A stretch of 12,064 nucleotides of DNA from positions 1-12,064 of the forward strand of contig JBBFLY010000077.1 in the NCBI GenBank assembly GCA_037478855.1. Direction: 5' to 3'. Below, piece after piece: positions 6,162-12,064 of the stretch. Within the stretch, counting starts at the first letter, position 1. Each line of letters begins with the position of its first letter. Below the pieces are notes generated by a model. The model did no database searches. It saw nothing but the letters and a program-made list of their open reading frames with translations, and had not been told where the DNA came from. Source of the DNA: Rhabdothermincola sp037478855. Its GTDB lineage: Bacteria > Actinomycetota > Acidimicrobiia > Acidimicrobiales > Acidimicrobilacustridaceae. The position numbers were made by a program, and so were the translations under genes.

Positions 6162-6650
6162 TCATCCGCCGTAGTTCATGCCGGTGTCGCGCAGCACGAG
6201 CGGGACGACGCTGTCGTCGCGCACACCAGCACCGACGGTCTCGCCGACGAAGATCGTGTGGTCGCCTCGCTTGACCGAGTCCGTCACCCGGCACTCGAAC
6301 CAGTAGGGCAGGTCGACGATCAGCGGGCAGCCGGTCTCCGGAGCCGGTTCGAACCGGTAGCCGTTGATCGTGTCGCCCTCGACGGTCGAGGTGCGGAAGA
6401 AGGCCTTGCCGACCTCGAGCTGGTCTTTGCCGAGCACGTTGACCGCGAACGCCCCGGAAGCCTCGATGAGCCGGTGCGAGTCGTTGTCGGTCTTGATGGC
6501 GGTGACGACCAGCGGTGGTTCGAACGACGCCTGGGTGAGCCAGTTGACCCCGGCGGCGGCCAGCTCGTCTCCGTCCCTCGCGGTCACGACGTACAGCCCG
6601 TAGGTGATCGCGCGCAACGCGGTCTTCTTCGCCTGGGGATCAAGCGCCAT
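6162..6650 (-). CDS. Flavin reductase-like / FMN-binding split-barrel protein
   Basis: This 162-residue protein is a single flavin-reductase-like domain, typically an FMN-binding split barrel that uses NAD(P)H or acts as the flavin partner of an oxygenase. It has the family pattern ALRAITYGLYVVTARDGDE at the N-terminus, then GVNWLTQASFEPPLVVTAIK, SHRLIEASGAFAVNVLG for flavin contact, and GDHTIFVGETV near 129-139. Length is normal for the family. ATG 6650 is supported by a strong GAGGAGG four bases upstream. The downstream gene on the same strand is the TesB-like thioesterase. No monooxygenase partner is visible, so its physiological electron acceptor is unknown. Confidence 0.85.
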   Translation of the reverse strand: MALDPQAKKTALRAITYGLYVVTARDGDELAAAGVNWLTQASFEPPLVVTAIKTDNDSHRLIEASGAFAVNVLGKDQLEVGKAFFRTSTVEGDTINGYRFEPAPETGCPLIVDLPYWFECRVTDSVKRGDHTIFVGETVGAGVRDDSVVPLVLRDTGMNYGG

Positions 6651-6773
6651 GTCGCCTCCTCGGGTCTCGGTTGGAGCTTCGGGGACCCTATCCGCTCTCT
6701 CTCCGACGGTTCGAAGGCCCCAAGGTCCAAAGGTCTACGAGCGAGCCCGCAGCGGGTGCGACACAATGCGCCG

Positions 6774-7760
6774 ATGCTCGTTCGTGCGGACCCCGCCGAG
6801 GCGGTGGCGGTGCTCGGGGCGATGAAGGCGGTGGCGTTGCACACGGCGCAGCGCCGCATCGTTCCCGTCGATCGCATGCTGCTGGAAGCGGCGGGGATGG
6901 TCGTGTTCGACCCACCGGTGCTCGGGATCGACCCGGAGGGGCTTGAGCCGGTGCCGGCGGAAGCGCTGGCGAGCCGGGTGACCGATCCGGAGGTGCGCGC
7001 CACGGCAGGCACGTTGCTGGTGCTCACGGCGCTCACGGGCCAGGCGGAGGCCGATCGTCTGCGGGAGGCGGTTCGCTACTGCCATCACCTCGGCATCCAC
7101 GAGGGCTACGTCCACGACCTCGCGGAGCTCGCTCGGGGACATCAGGCGTGGGTGAAGAACGACCTGTTGCGGCGCAACCTGGCAACCTTCCCCGGTCTGA
7201 CCGAGGAGATGCGAACCCGGGGTGGGTACCCCTACACAGGCACACCCGAGGATCAGGCGCTCGCCGCCCGGTATCGGGCACTCGGCGAGCTACCGGCGGG
7301 ATCGTTCGGGCGAGCGTTCTTCGAGCACTTCGTCGAGCACGGCTTCGCGTTTCCCGGTGAGGTGGGCGGGCTGACGGAGGCGTTCGCCGGGCCGCACGAC
7401 TCGATCCACGTGCTGAGCGGTTACGGCACGAGCACGCAGGGCGAGCTGCTGGTCTCCGCGTTCACCGCGGGGATGCATGCCGATCACGCTGTGGAAGCAC
7501 ACATCCTTCCGACCATGCTCGAGTGGCAGGTGGGCCTCGACCTGAGCTTCGCGGTGCTGCCCGAGCAGGGCTGGTTCGATCCTCGCAAGTCGCTCATCGC
7601 CATCGAGCGAGGCCGGGCGATGACCTTCGATGTGCTCGCCCAGCCGTGGGACGTGTTCGCCCACGCCGAGCGTGACCTCGAACAGCTCCGAGCGGAGTTC
7701 GGGATCCCACCACTCGACCCGCTCGATGCGGGCATCGGCATCGAGCCTCATGGTCGCTGA
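6774..7760 (+). CDS. TerB-like / Coq4-like two-part protein with HDxxH(x11)E metal site
   Basis: The protein has 328 residues from ATG 6774. Residues about 65-135 are helical and resemble TerB (VRATAGTLLVLTALTGQAEA, then HDLAELARGH and LLRRNLATF). Residues about 178-290 resemble the ubiquinone-biosynthesis protein Coq4: H208-D209-S-I-H212 followed after eleven residues by E224 in GPHDSIHVLSGYGTSTQGE. HDxxH(x11)E is the Coq4 zinc-binding signature. Actinobacteria normally make menaquinone, so a role in ubiquinone synthesis is unlikely; lipid or isoprenoid binding is a better guess. The frame is open far upstream to 6123, but that part is antisense to the flavin reductase gene. ATG 6774 has no Shine-Dalgarno and is 6 nt from a CACAAT box, so a leaderless start is possible. 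It is divergent from the flavin reductase gene. Confidence 0.7.
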   Translation: MLVRADPAEAVAVLGAMKAVALHTAQRRIVPVDRMLLEAAGMVVFDPPVLGIDPEGLEPVPAEALASRVTDPEVRATAGTLLVLTALTGQAEADRLREAVRYCHHLGIHEGYVHDLAELARGHQAWVKNDLLRRNLATFPGLTEEMRTRGGYPYTGTPEDQALAARYRALGELPAGSFGRAFFEHFVEHGFAFPGEVGGLTEAFAGPHDSIHVLSGYGTSTQGELLVSAFTAGMHADHAVEAHILPTMLEWQVGLDLSFAVLPEQGWFDPRKSLIAIERGRAMTFDVLAQPWDVFAHAERDLEQLRAEFGIPPLDPLDAGIGIEPHGR

Positions 7761-7782
7761 CCCGCCCGACGCCCCTAGGGCC

Positions 7783-7859
7783 TGGCGCGCTCGGAGGGAC
7801 TCGAACCCCCAACCTTCTGATCCGTAGTCAGATGCTCTGTCCAATTGAGCTACGAGCGC
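7783..7859 (-). tRNA. tRNA-Arg (anticodon ACG)
   Basis: The reverse strand folds as a complete cloverleaf. The acceptor GCGCTCG (7853-7859) pairs with CGAGCGC (7787-7793), the anticodon stem TCTGA/TCAGA encloses CTACGGA, and the T-loop carries GGTTCGAGTCC. The anticodon ACG reads CGN arginine codons after A-to-I editing. Discriminator G is followed by an encoded CCA at 7783-7785. It converges with the Coq4-like gene, which ends 22 bp away. Confidence 0.95.
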
Positions 7860-7869
7860 AGGGACCCGC

Positions 7870-7898
7870 AGTCTACGGCACGCCAGTAGCGCCACCAA
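7870..7898 (-). promoter_or_regulatory. Candidate promoter of the tRNA-Arg gene
   Basis: On the reverse strand, TTGGTG (7893-7898) and TAGACT (7870-7875) are separated by exactly 17 bp. The predicted start is a few bases before the mature tRNA 5' end at 7859. This is among the better -35/-10 pairs in the window. Confidence 0.5.
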
Positions 7899-7904
7899 AG
7901 AGCG

Positions 7905-9269
7905 TCACGGTGGCGGGAGTCCCAGCGCCTCCGCCCAGCGCCTCCGCTCCTCATCACTGACCGACTCCGGCGCCGGCAGGTCGCCGTGGCGGTGCAGATC
8001 GACGAGGACCCCCACAGGCGGCAGCCACTCGGCCTTGAAGCGCCCCTCGGGGTCCTCGAGGCGCTGCGCGGGGTCGAGCTGCTCCACACCGGGCAGCTCG
8101 ACCACCACACCGACCGCCGTCCGCATCTCGGCCTCGATCGGCTCCCAGTACCGGTTCCACTCGGCGAGGAGCGAGAGGTTGCTCAGCAGCACCCACGCGC
8201 TGAGCGCCACCGCGGCTACCCGCAGGCGTGGGGCCAACGTCAGCACCAGGTCCACCCCGTAGGCCAGCAACGGCAGCACCAGGAAGGCCCCCACGTACAG
8301 GTAGCGCGAGGCACCGGCCTGCTCCACACCATCGCCGGCCCGTGCCAGTCCGGCTTGCACGAAGAACGCCACGCATCCCGCCGCCAGGGCCGCGACCGGG
8401 GCCAGGTTTCGTTGGCGCCACGCCTGTCCCCGCCATGAGACCAGCCCGACCAGCGCGACTGCCACCACGCCGGCGATCCCGAGCCGCGTCAGCGCGTCGA
8501 GCGTGCCGAGCACGCCGGTGCTCACGAACGGCGCGAGCAGGCCGGCCTTGCCGCCCCCGAGCAGCTCACGGTGGTGGGAGCGGCCCACGGCCCACCACCA
8601 CAGCGCCCACAGCAGGGCCGGCGGCAGCACCCCGATGGCGATCGCGGCCGGACGGCCCCGCAGCACCAGGCTCAGCGTCACGACGCCGAGCATCACCAGC
8701 GCTGGTCCGCCGGCCATGACCGACAGCAGTGCGCACCCCAGCCCGATCGCGTCGCGCCGGTCAGGTGGTCCGTCGTGATCCACGAGCAGCAGCTGCGCGC
8801 CTCCGAGCGCCAGCGGCGCGGCGAACCCGCCGGCGTCCGCCCAGCCGAGCACCTCGGCTCCTGCTCCGAGGAACAGGAACACCACCCCCGCCCCGGTCGC
8901 CACCCACGGCGAGTGCACGGCGCGGCGCACCACCACCCACACCACGGTGGCGGCTGCCACGTGGATGACGATCGTCCAGGCCAGGTAGGGCAGGTAGCTG
9001 TGCAGCCCCACGACCCGGTAGATGCCCTCGAACACCACGCGGTTGAGGGTCATCCAGTGCCCGTTGTGGCTACCGAGGAAGAAGCGCCACGGATCCTCGA
9101 TGGACGCACCCGACCGTCGTTTGGCCCACTGGGCCCAGTCGTCGTTGAAGAACCAGTCGTCCCGCCCGAACCAGGTCAGTGACGCGACGGCGACCGCAGC
9201 TGAAGCAGCGAAGACGATCGCCGGTGGCTGCGGTCGCGCTCGTCGCGTTCCGCTCGGGGCGCCGATCAC
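7905..9269 (-). CDS. Polytopic membrane protein, GT-C glycosyltransferase-like
   Basis: The product has 454 residues and about nine to eleven hydrophobic segments (for example around 17-33, 95-115, 124-142, 175-203, 208-228, 262-278, 289-308, 324-346 and 350-368). The first segment is followed by an acidic loop FGRDDWFFNDDWAQ, the position where GT-C glycosyltransferases of the PMT/ArnT class carry their catalytic Asp-Asp or Asp-Glu. A short loop with SRYLYVG precedes later helices, as in related membrane proteins. The C-terminal 75 residues are soluble. This suggests a polyprenyl-phosphate-sugar-dependent transferase for cell-surface glycans or proteins, but no subfamily can be named. Start is GTG 9269; its ribosome site is unclear. 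The Rpf-like lipoprotein gene lies 64 bp upstream on the same strand. Confidence 0.65.
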   Translation of the reverse strand: MIGAPSGTRRARPQPPAIVFAASAAVAVASLTWFGRDDWFFNDDWAQWAKRRSGASIEDPWRFFLGSHNGHWMTLNRVVFEGIYRVVGLHSYLPYLAWTIVIHVAAATVVWVVVRRAVHSPWVATGAGVVFLFLGAGAEVLGWADAGGFAAPLALGGAQLLLVDHDGPPDRRDAIGLGCALLSVMAGGPALVMLGVVTLSLVLRGRPAAIAIGVLPPALLWALWWWAVGRSHHRELLGGGKAGLLAPFVSTGVLGTLDALTRLGIAGVVAVALVGLVSWRGQAWRQRNLAPVAALAAGCVAFFVQAGLARAGDGVEQAGASRYLYVGAFLVLPLLAYGVDLVLTLAPRLRVAAVALSAWVLLSNLSLLAEWNRYWEPIEAEMRTAVGVVVELPGVEQLDPAQRLEDPEGRFKAEWLPPVGVLVDLHRHGDLPAPESVSDEERRRWAEALGLPPP

Positions 9270-9333
9270 CGCGCCATGCTGGCACGGGGGTCCCTCCGGT
9301 CAGGTCATCAGGTCAGATCGGTACCTGCAGCGG

Positions 9334-9810
9334 TCAGATCCGATACCCGCACACCGGCCAGGGTCGGGGGCCGTGCGTCGACCAGAGTGCCCGGGCCATG
9401 GCGTCCTGCTCCTCCGGGGACGCCGAGGCCGGGTCCACGCCCACCAGCCAGGGGAAGTGCCGGGCGGCGGTCGCGTTCCAGGTGCTGATCGTGAACTGGT
9501 ACGCGCCTCGGAACGCGCCTCGTCCGCCCACCGCGGCGTAGTTGCCTCGCGACTCGCACCAGCGGAGCTTGGCGAGCTGCTGGTCGCTCAGCACGTGGTT
9601 GAACTTGCTGAGCTCGGCGAGCTGGGCGAGCTTGCGTTCCCAGTACCTGGTGACCTCGATGGCCTGTTGCTGGATCTCGGCCTCGGTCCACCGGCTGTAG
9701 TCGATCCCGTTGTCCCGGTACCACTGCTTGAGCTCCTCGGGCGTGCAGGCGGCGGCCCCGAGCAGCACGGCCAAAGCGAGGAGGATCTTGGGCATCCAGG
9801 CAATCTTCAT
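9334..9810 (-). CDS. Rpf-like transglycosylase lipoprotein
   Basis: The product has 158 residues. A basic-hydrophobic signal peptide ends in the lipobox LLGAAAC with C22 as the lipidated residue, so the mature protein is anchored outside the membrane. A charged helical linker (about 23-75) follows. The C-terminal domain reads LRWCESRGNYAAVGGRGAFR, GAYQFTISTWNATA, then RPWPVCG, the pattern of resuscitation-promoting-factor and related lysozyme-like domains that cleave peptidoglycan. E86 is the expected catalytic glutamate, and C85 with C154 would form the family's disulfide. An AGGAG lies nine bases before ATG 9810. The enzyme would act on the cell wall during growth or exit from dormancy. The long upstream region with a CRP-like site suggests regulated expression. 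Confidence 0.88.
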   Translation of the reverse strand: MKIAWMPKILLALAVLLGAAACTPEELKQWYRDNGIDYSRWTEAEIQQQAIEVTRYWERKLAQLAELSKFNHVLSDQQLAKLRWCESRGNYAAVGGRGAFRGAYQFTISTWNATAARHFPWLVGVDPASASPEEQDAMARALWSTHGPRPWPVCGYRI

Positions 9811-10025
9811 GGTTCGGCGTCTCCTTTCCGGCCTGTGCCCCTGGTGCGCGCCGGGCGGCCTGCCATCGGCATGAGGGGATCCACGAGGGAAGCCGGGGGC
9901 GGGGCGAACGGGCGCTCGGTGCGGGCGGTCAGGGCCGGTGGGTGGTGCTCAGTGCGGCACACGACGTCGAGGTCGCACCCAGCCGGCGTGCCCTGGCACG
10001 GGCCGATATGGTTCGTCGTCCGTAA

Positions 10026-10053
10026 CAGAATCGGCGGAATCGAAACGATTCTG
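10026..10053. repeat. Competing inverted repeats in the Rpf-like gene upstream region
   Basis: CAGAATCG (10026-10033) and GAATCG (10037-10042) can both pair with the same partner, CGATTCTG (10046-10053), giving either an 8-bp stem with a 12-nt loop or a 6-bp stem with an AAA loop. The patch is far more AT-rich than its surroundings. It may be a protein-binding site or a promoter element. Confidence 0.5.
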
Positions 10054-10066
10054 CAATATTTCGTGT

Positions 10067-10082
10067 GGTGACGTTGGTCACA
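10067..10082. promoter_or_regulatory. CRP/GlxR-like binding site upstream of the Rpf-like gene
   Basis: GGTGACGTTGGTCACA matches the cAMP-receptor consensus TGTGA-N6-TCACA at nine of ten fixed positions. It lies about 260 bp before the Rpf-like start codon. Mycobacterial rpfA is a known CRP target, which gives this site context. No cyclase or CRP gene is in the window. Confidence 0.5.
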
Positions 10083-10201
10083 GCGCCAGGAGAGGCGGCC
10101 GGCTCACCCACTGGATGGGCGCTCGCGCCTCGGGCCGGTCCGGTCGAGCCGGCCAGTCGTGGGCGACCGGTCGCGGTCCGAGGTGCACGCCCCCGACGCG
10201 C

Positions 10202-10229
10202 CACCGGGCCCCATATCTGGGGCCCGGTG
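10202..10229 (-). terminator. Strong hairpin behind tRNA-Ser(GCU)
   Basis: CACCGGGCCCC and GGGGCCCGGTG form a perfect 11-bp stem around the loop ATATCT. It begins 6 bp after the tRNA 3' end in the direction of transcription. No U-run follows, as is common in high-GC actinobacteria, so it may terminate or protect the transcript. Confidence 0.6.
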
Positions 10230-10234
10230 ATGGG

Positions 10235-10323
10235 CGGAGAGGGTGGGATTTGAACCCACGGAGGGCGTGAGCCCTCACCTCCTTAGCAGGGAGGCCCGAT
10301 CGACCAGACTCCGGCACCTCTCC
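10235..10323 (-). tRNA. tRNA-Ser (anticodon GCU)
   Basis: The acceptor GGAGAGG (10317-10323) pairs with CCTCTCC (10236-10242). The anticodon arm CCTCC-CTGCTAA-GGAGG shows anticodon GCT for AGC/AGU serine codons. A long variable arm (TGAGGGCTCACGCCCTCC), typical of class II tRNAs, and a GGGTTCAAATCCC T-arm are present. The discriminator G is followed by CCC, so CCA is not encoded and must be added. A reverse-strand TACGAT box at 10339-10344 may be its own -10. Confidence 0.95.
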
Positions 10324-10366
10324 TCATCGTGGGTACGCATCGTACACACGAGCCCGAGCCGCACGC

Positions 10367-10389
10367 CGGGTGCTCCGAGGAGGCACCCG
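10367..10389 (-). terminator. Hairpin between the two tRNA-Ser genes
   Basis: CGGGTGC and GCACCCG form a stem, with one further G-T pair possible at its inner end, around a short loop, 12 bp after the 3' end of tRNA-Ser(UGA). There is no U-run. It could end that transcript or mark a processing site in a shared precursor. Confidence 0.4.
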
Positions 10390-10401
10390 CCGGGGCCGGA
10401 G

Positions 10402-10489
10402 TGGCGGAGGGAGGGGGATTCGAACCCCCGGAGGGTTGCCCCTCAACGGTTTTCAAGACCGTCGCAATCGTCCGCTCTGCCATCCCTCC
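10402..10489 (-). tRNA. tRNA-Ser (anticodon UGA)
   Basis: The acceptor GGAGGGA (10483-10489) pairs with TCCCTCC (10406-10412). The anticodon loop CTTGAAA shows anticodon TGA for UCA/UCG serine codons. A long variable arm (GAGGGGCAACCCTC) and a GGGTTCGAATCCC T-arm are present. Discriminator G is followed by an encoded CCA at 10402-10404. It starts 10 bp after the pheA stop, and a TAGGGT box (10497-10502, reverse strand) overlaps that stop codon. Confidence 0.95.
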
Positions 10490-10499
10490 GAGCGCGACC

Positions 10500-11429
10500 C
10501 TACCTGCGCACCTGCGCCCGCAAGGAAGAGATCCACTCGTCTGCGGCACGCCACGCCACCTCGGCCTCGCGTCGCACCCGGGGGCCGTGCTCCCCAGCCG
10601 CGGGATACGACCCGAGGAACTTCACGTCCTGCTGCTTGCTCTTGAGGTTGCGCAGCGCGTCGGCCACCAGCTCGTCCTCGATGTGGCCCTCGAGGTCGAT
10701 GAGGAAGCAGTAGTCGCCCAGACCGCGCTTGGTGGGTCGGGACTCCAGCTTCGACAGGTTGATCGCCCTCGCCGCGAACTCCTGCAGGATCGACAGCAGA
10801 CTGCCGGGCACGTCCGCCCGTTGGAACACGACGATCGAGGTCTTGTCGTGACCCGTGCGAGGGGGGATGCCCTCCCGGGCGACCACCACGAAGCGGGTCG
10901 CGTTCTCCGGGTGATCCGCGATGCCCGACGCCAACACCTGCAGGCCGTAGACCTCCGCGGCGCGCGCCGTGCCGATTGCCGCCGTGTGCTCATCACCTTC
11001 CTCGGCCAGGGAGCGGGCCGCATCAGCGGTCGAGTTGGAGGCCTGCGTCTGCACCCCGGGCAGCCGTTCGTTCAGGAACAGACGGCACTGCGCGGTGGCA
11101 TGGGGGAACGAGACCACCGTCTTCACGTCCTCGAGCGACACGCCCGGACGTGCGAGCAGGCAGAGATCGACGGCGATCACCACCTCACGTTGGATCAGCA
11201 GGTCGGCCTCGAACGCCAAGGTGTCGAGCGTGACGTTCACCGAGCCTTCGATGGCGTTCTCGATGGCCACGAAGCCCGCGTCCACCTCTCCCGACGAGGT
11301 GGCGGCCAGCACGTCGGGGATCGAACCGATCGACACCAGCTGTGCCTGCACCAGATCAGGCTGGGTGCGCAGCGCCTCCTCGGTGAAGGTGCCCACCGGC
11401 CCGAGGTAGCCGACACGCAGCGACGCCAT
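10500..11429 (-). CDS. pheA: Prephenate dehydratase
   Basis: The product has 309 residues. It converts prephenate to phenylpyruvate, the committed step of phenylalanine synthesis, in the cytoplasm. The catalytic part (about 3-185) starts LRVGYLGPVGTFTEEAL and contains VDAGFVAIENAIEGSVN and VVSFPHATAQC. It ends in NATRFVVV, where T178-R179-F180 is the conserved TRF catalytic motif. Residues about 196-270 are an ACT regulatory domain (TSIVVF, ADVPGSLLSILQEFA, NLSKLESRPTK), with ESRP 229-232 the phenylalanine-binding motif, so feedback inhibition is expected. It is monofunctional, without chorismate mutase. The frame extends to 11567, but ATG 11429 begins at the family's usual N-terminus. The longer version would overlap larB. 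No clear Shine-Dalgarno is seen. Confidence 0.95.
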   Translation of the reverse strand: MASLRVGYLGPVGTFTEEALRTQPDLVQAQLVSIGSIPDVLAATSSGEVDAGFVAIENAIEGSVNVTLDTLAFEADLLIQREVVIAVDLCLLARPGVSLEDVKTVVSFPHATAQCRLFLNERLPGVQTQASNSTADAARSLAEEGDEHTAAIGTARAAEVYGLQVLASGIADHPENATRFVVVAREGIPPRTGHDKTSIVVFQRADVPGSLLSILQEFAARAINLSKLESRPTKRGLGDYCFLIDLEGHIEDELVADALRNLKSKQQDVKFLGSYPAAGEHGPRVRREAEVAWRAADEWISSLRAQVRR

Positions 11430-11490
11430 GTCAGCAGCCAACGGGGGGGCGGATGCGGCAGCGTCGCTCACGGGGGAGCAGGATAGTGAC

Positions 11491-12064
11491 GTGGACGAGC
11501 GGGCTCTCAGGGCCTTGTTGGAGGCGGTGCGTGCAGGTGAGCTCTGCCCGGACGACGCGGTCGCCACCCTCCGCCGACTGCCCTACGCCGACCTCGGGTT
11601 CGCCCGGGTGGACCACCACCGGGCGATGCGGGTCGGCATGGCCGAGACCGTCTACGCGCCGGGCAAGACACCCGAGCAGTGCGCAGCCATCGTCGCGGAG
11701 CTGCTCAGCCAGCCAGGCTCGTCGCCGGTGATCCTCTCTCGCGCCGATGATCGGCAGGCGAAGGTCGCGCTCGACGCCAACCCGGGTGGGATGCGCACCC
11801 GTGCCACCGTGGTGTGGCGGCCCGCCGCGGCGCGCACCGAGCGCATCGTCGTGGTCACGGCGGGCACCGCCGATCTGCCGGTGGCCGACGAGTGCGCGTG
11901 CGTCCTCGACGCCTACGGCTTCCGGGCGGTGCGCATCAACGACGTCGGGGTCGCCGGCCTGCACCGCGTGCTCGACGTCGCGGATGAGATCGCCGCCGCC
12001 GACGCGGTGGTGGTGGTGGCCGGGATGGAGGGCGCGCTGGCGAGCGTCGTCGGTGGGCTCACCG
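11491..12064 (+). CDS. larB: Nickel-pincer cofactor biosynthesis protein LarB (3' end beyond window)
   Basis: This open frame of 191 residues from GTG 11491 runs off the right edge. LarB uses nicotinic acid adenine dinucleotide and CO2 to make pyridinium-3,5-biscarboxylic acid mononucleotide, the first step to the nickel-pincer nucleotide of lactate racemase and relatives. The N-terminal part has LPYADLGFARVDHHRAMRVG followed by YAPGKTPEQ. The C-terminal AIRC-like (PurE-type) domain starts near 117, with VVTAGTADLPVADE, INDVGVAGLHRVLD and VVAGMEGALASVVGG. AGGA lies seven bases before the GTG. It is divergent from pheA, with 61 bp between start codons. The remaining cofactor genes (larC, larE) would be expected beyond the edge or elsewhere. 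Confidence 0.93.
   Translation, partial: MDERALRALLEAVRAGELCPDDAVATLRRLPYADLGFARVDHHRAMRVGMAETVYAPGKTPEQCAAIVAELLSQPGSSPVILSRADDRQAKVALDANPGGMRTRATVVWRPAAARTERIVVVTAGTADLPVADECACVLDAYGFRAVRINDVGVAGLHRVLDVADEIAAADAVVVVAGMEGALASVVGGLT

Larger units (their letters stand above)
9811..10234. other. Long intergenic region upstream of the Rpf-like gene
   Basis: No gene is credible in these 424 bp. Reading toward the Rpf-like gene, it holds the hairpin behind tRNA-Ser(GCU) (10202-10229), a CRP/GlxR-like site (10067-10082), an unusually AT-rich patch with competing inverted repeats (10026-10053) and a perfect 6-bp-arm palindrome CGTGCC-CT-GGCACG (9987-10000). About 170 bp of GC-rich leader follow, ending in the Shine-Dalgarno. 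I looked for a c-di-AMP riboswitch, known upstream of some actinobacterial rpf genes, and did not see its conserved core. Confidence 0.6.

Noticed and set aside
6123..6773. Upstream half of the open frame containing the Coq4-like gene
   Set aside because: It is antisense to the flavin-reductase-like gene, and recognisable protein begins only after ATG 6774.
9298..9340. Four GGTCA motifs around the Rpf-like stop codon, possible regulator repeats
   Set aside because: Spacing is irregular and the motif is only five bases long; not enough to call a site.
9811..10020. c-di-AMP (ydaO-type) riboswitch in the Rpf-like leader
   Set aside because: Such switches precede some actinobacterial rpf genes, but I could not find the conserved core segments here; a covariance-model search would decide.
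11430..11567. N-terminal extension of PheA to 11567
   Set aside because: It would overlap the larB start and adds Ser/Ala-rich residues ahead of the standard PheA N-terminus at ATG 11429.

Overview
The window is GC-rich bacterial chromosomal DNA, and the gene content points to an actinobacterium. It has a SARP-type regulator, a secreted Rpf-like lipoprotein, a VapBC pair, leaderless-looking promoters and GTG starts. An Acidimicrobiia-like lineage is possible, but the sequence alone does not settle the taxon. There is no prophage, integrase, insertion sequence or CRISPR array.

Left part (1-3060). A SARP/BTAD regulator gene runs off the left edge on the minus strand. Divergent from it is a large secreted protein with two Calx-beta-like domains and seven RCC1-type propeller repeats. 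The gap between them holds three perfect 8-bp direct repeats with an exact 11-bp period. They end 8 bp before a TAGCGT -10-like box, which itself lies just before the ATG of the RCC1 gene. This is the arrangement described for SARP operators, so the regulator probably controls its divergent neighbour. It is the most interesting signal in the window.

Middle-left (3061-5211). This minus-strand block reads as a small stress or metal/sulfur cassette that has been broken. A CsoR-type palindrome (4862-4877) precedes a DUF302 gene, which overlaps a MerE-like membrane protein gene. Then comes a vapBC toxin-antitoxin module with its own operator-like palindrome, and then a rhodanese fragment that keeps the active-site loop but has lost its N-terminal half. 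The vapBC module may have arrived inside a DUF302-merE-rhodanese operon. A degraded C-terminal fragment of a DUF2252-like gene lies further on, on the plus strand.

Centre (5212-7859). A double-hotdog acyl-CoA thioesterase and a flavin-reductase-like protein are co-directional on the minus strand. Divergent from them is a protein combining a TerB-like helical N-terminus with a Coq4-type HDxxH(x11)E metal site. It converges on a tRNA-Arg(ACG) gene that has a recognisable promoter.

Right part (7860-12064). On the minus strand are a polytopic GT-C-like membrane protein and an Rpf/transglycosylase-like lipoprotein. The lipoprotein has a long upstream region carrying a CRP/GlxR-like site and two competing hairpins. 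Next are two tandem tRNA-Ser genes (GCU and UGA) with hairpins behind them, and pheA (prephenate dehydratase). Divergent from pheA is larB (nickel-pincer cofactor synthesis), cut by the right edge. These right-hand genes are ordinary housekeeping or cell-wall genes.
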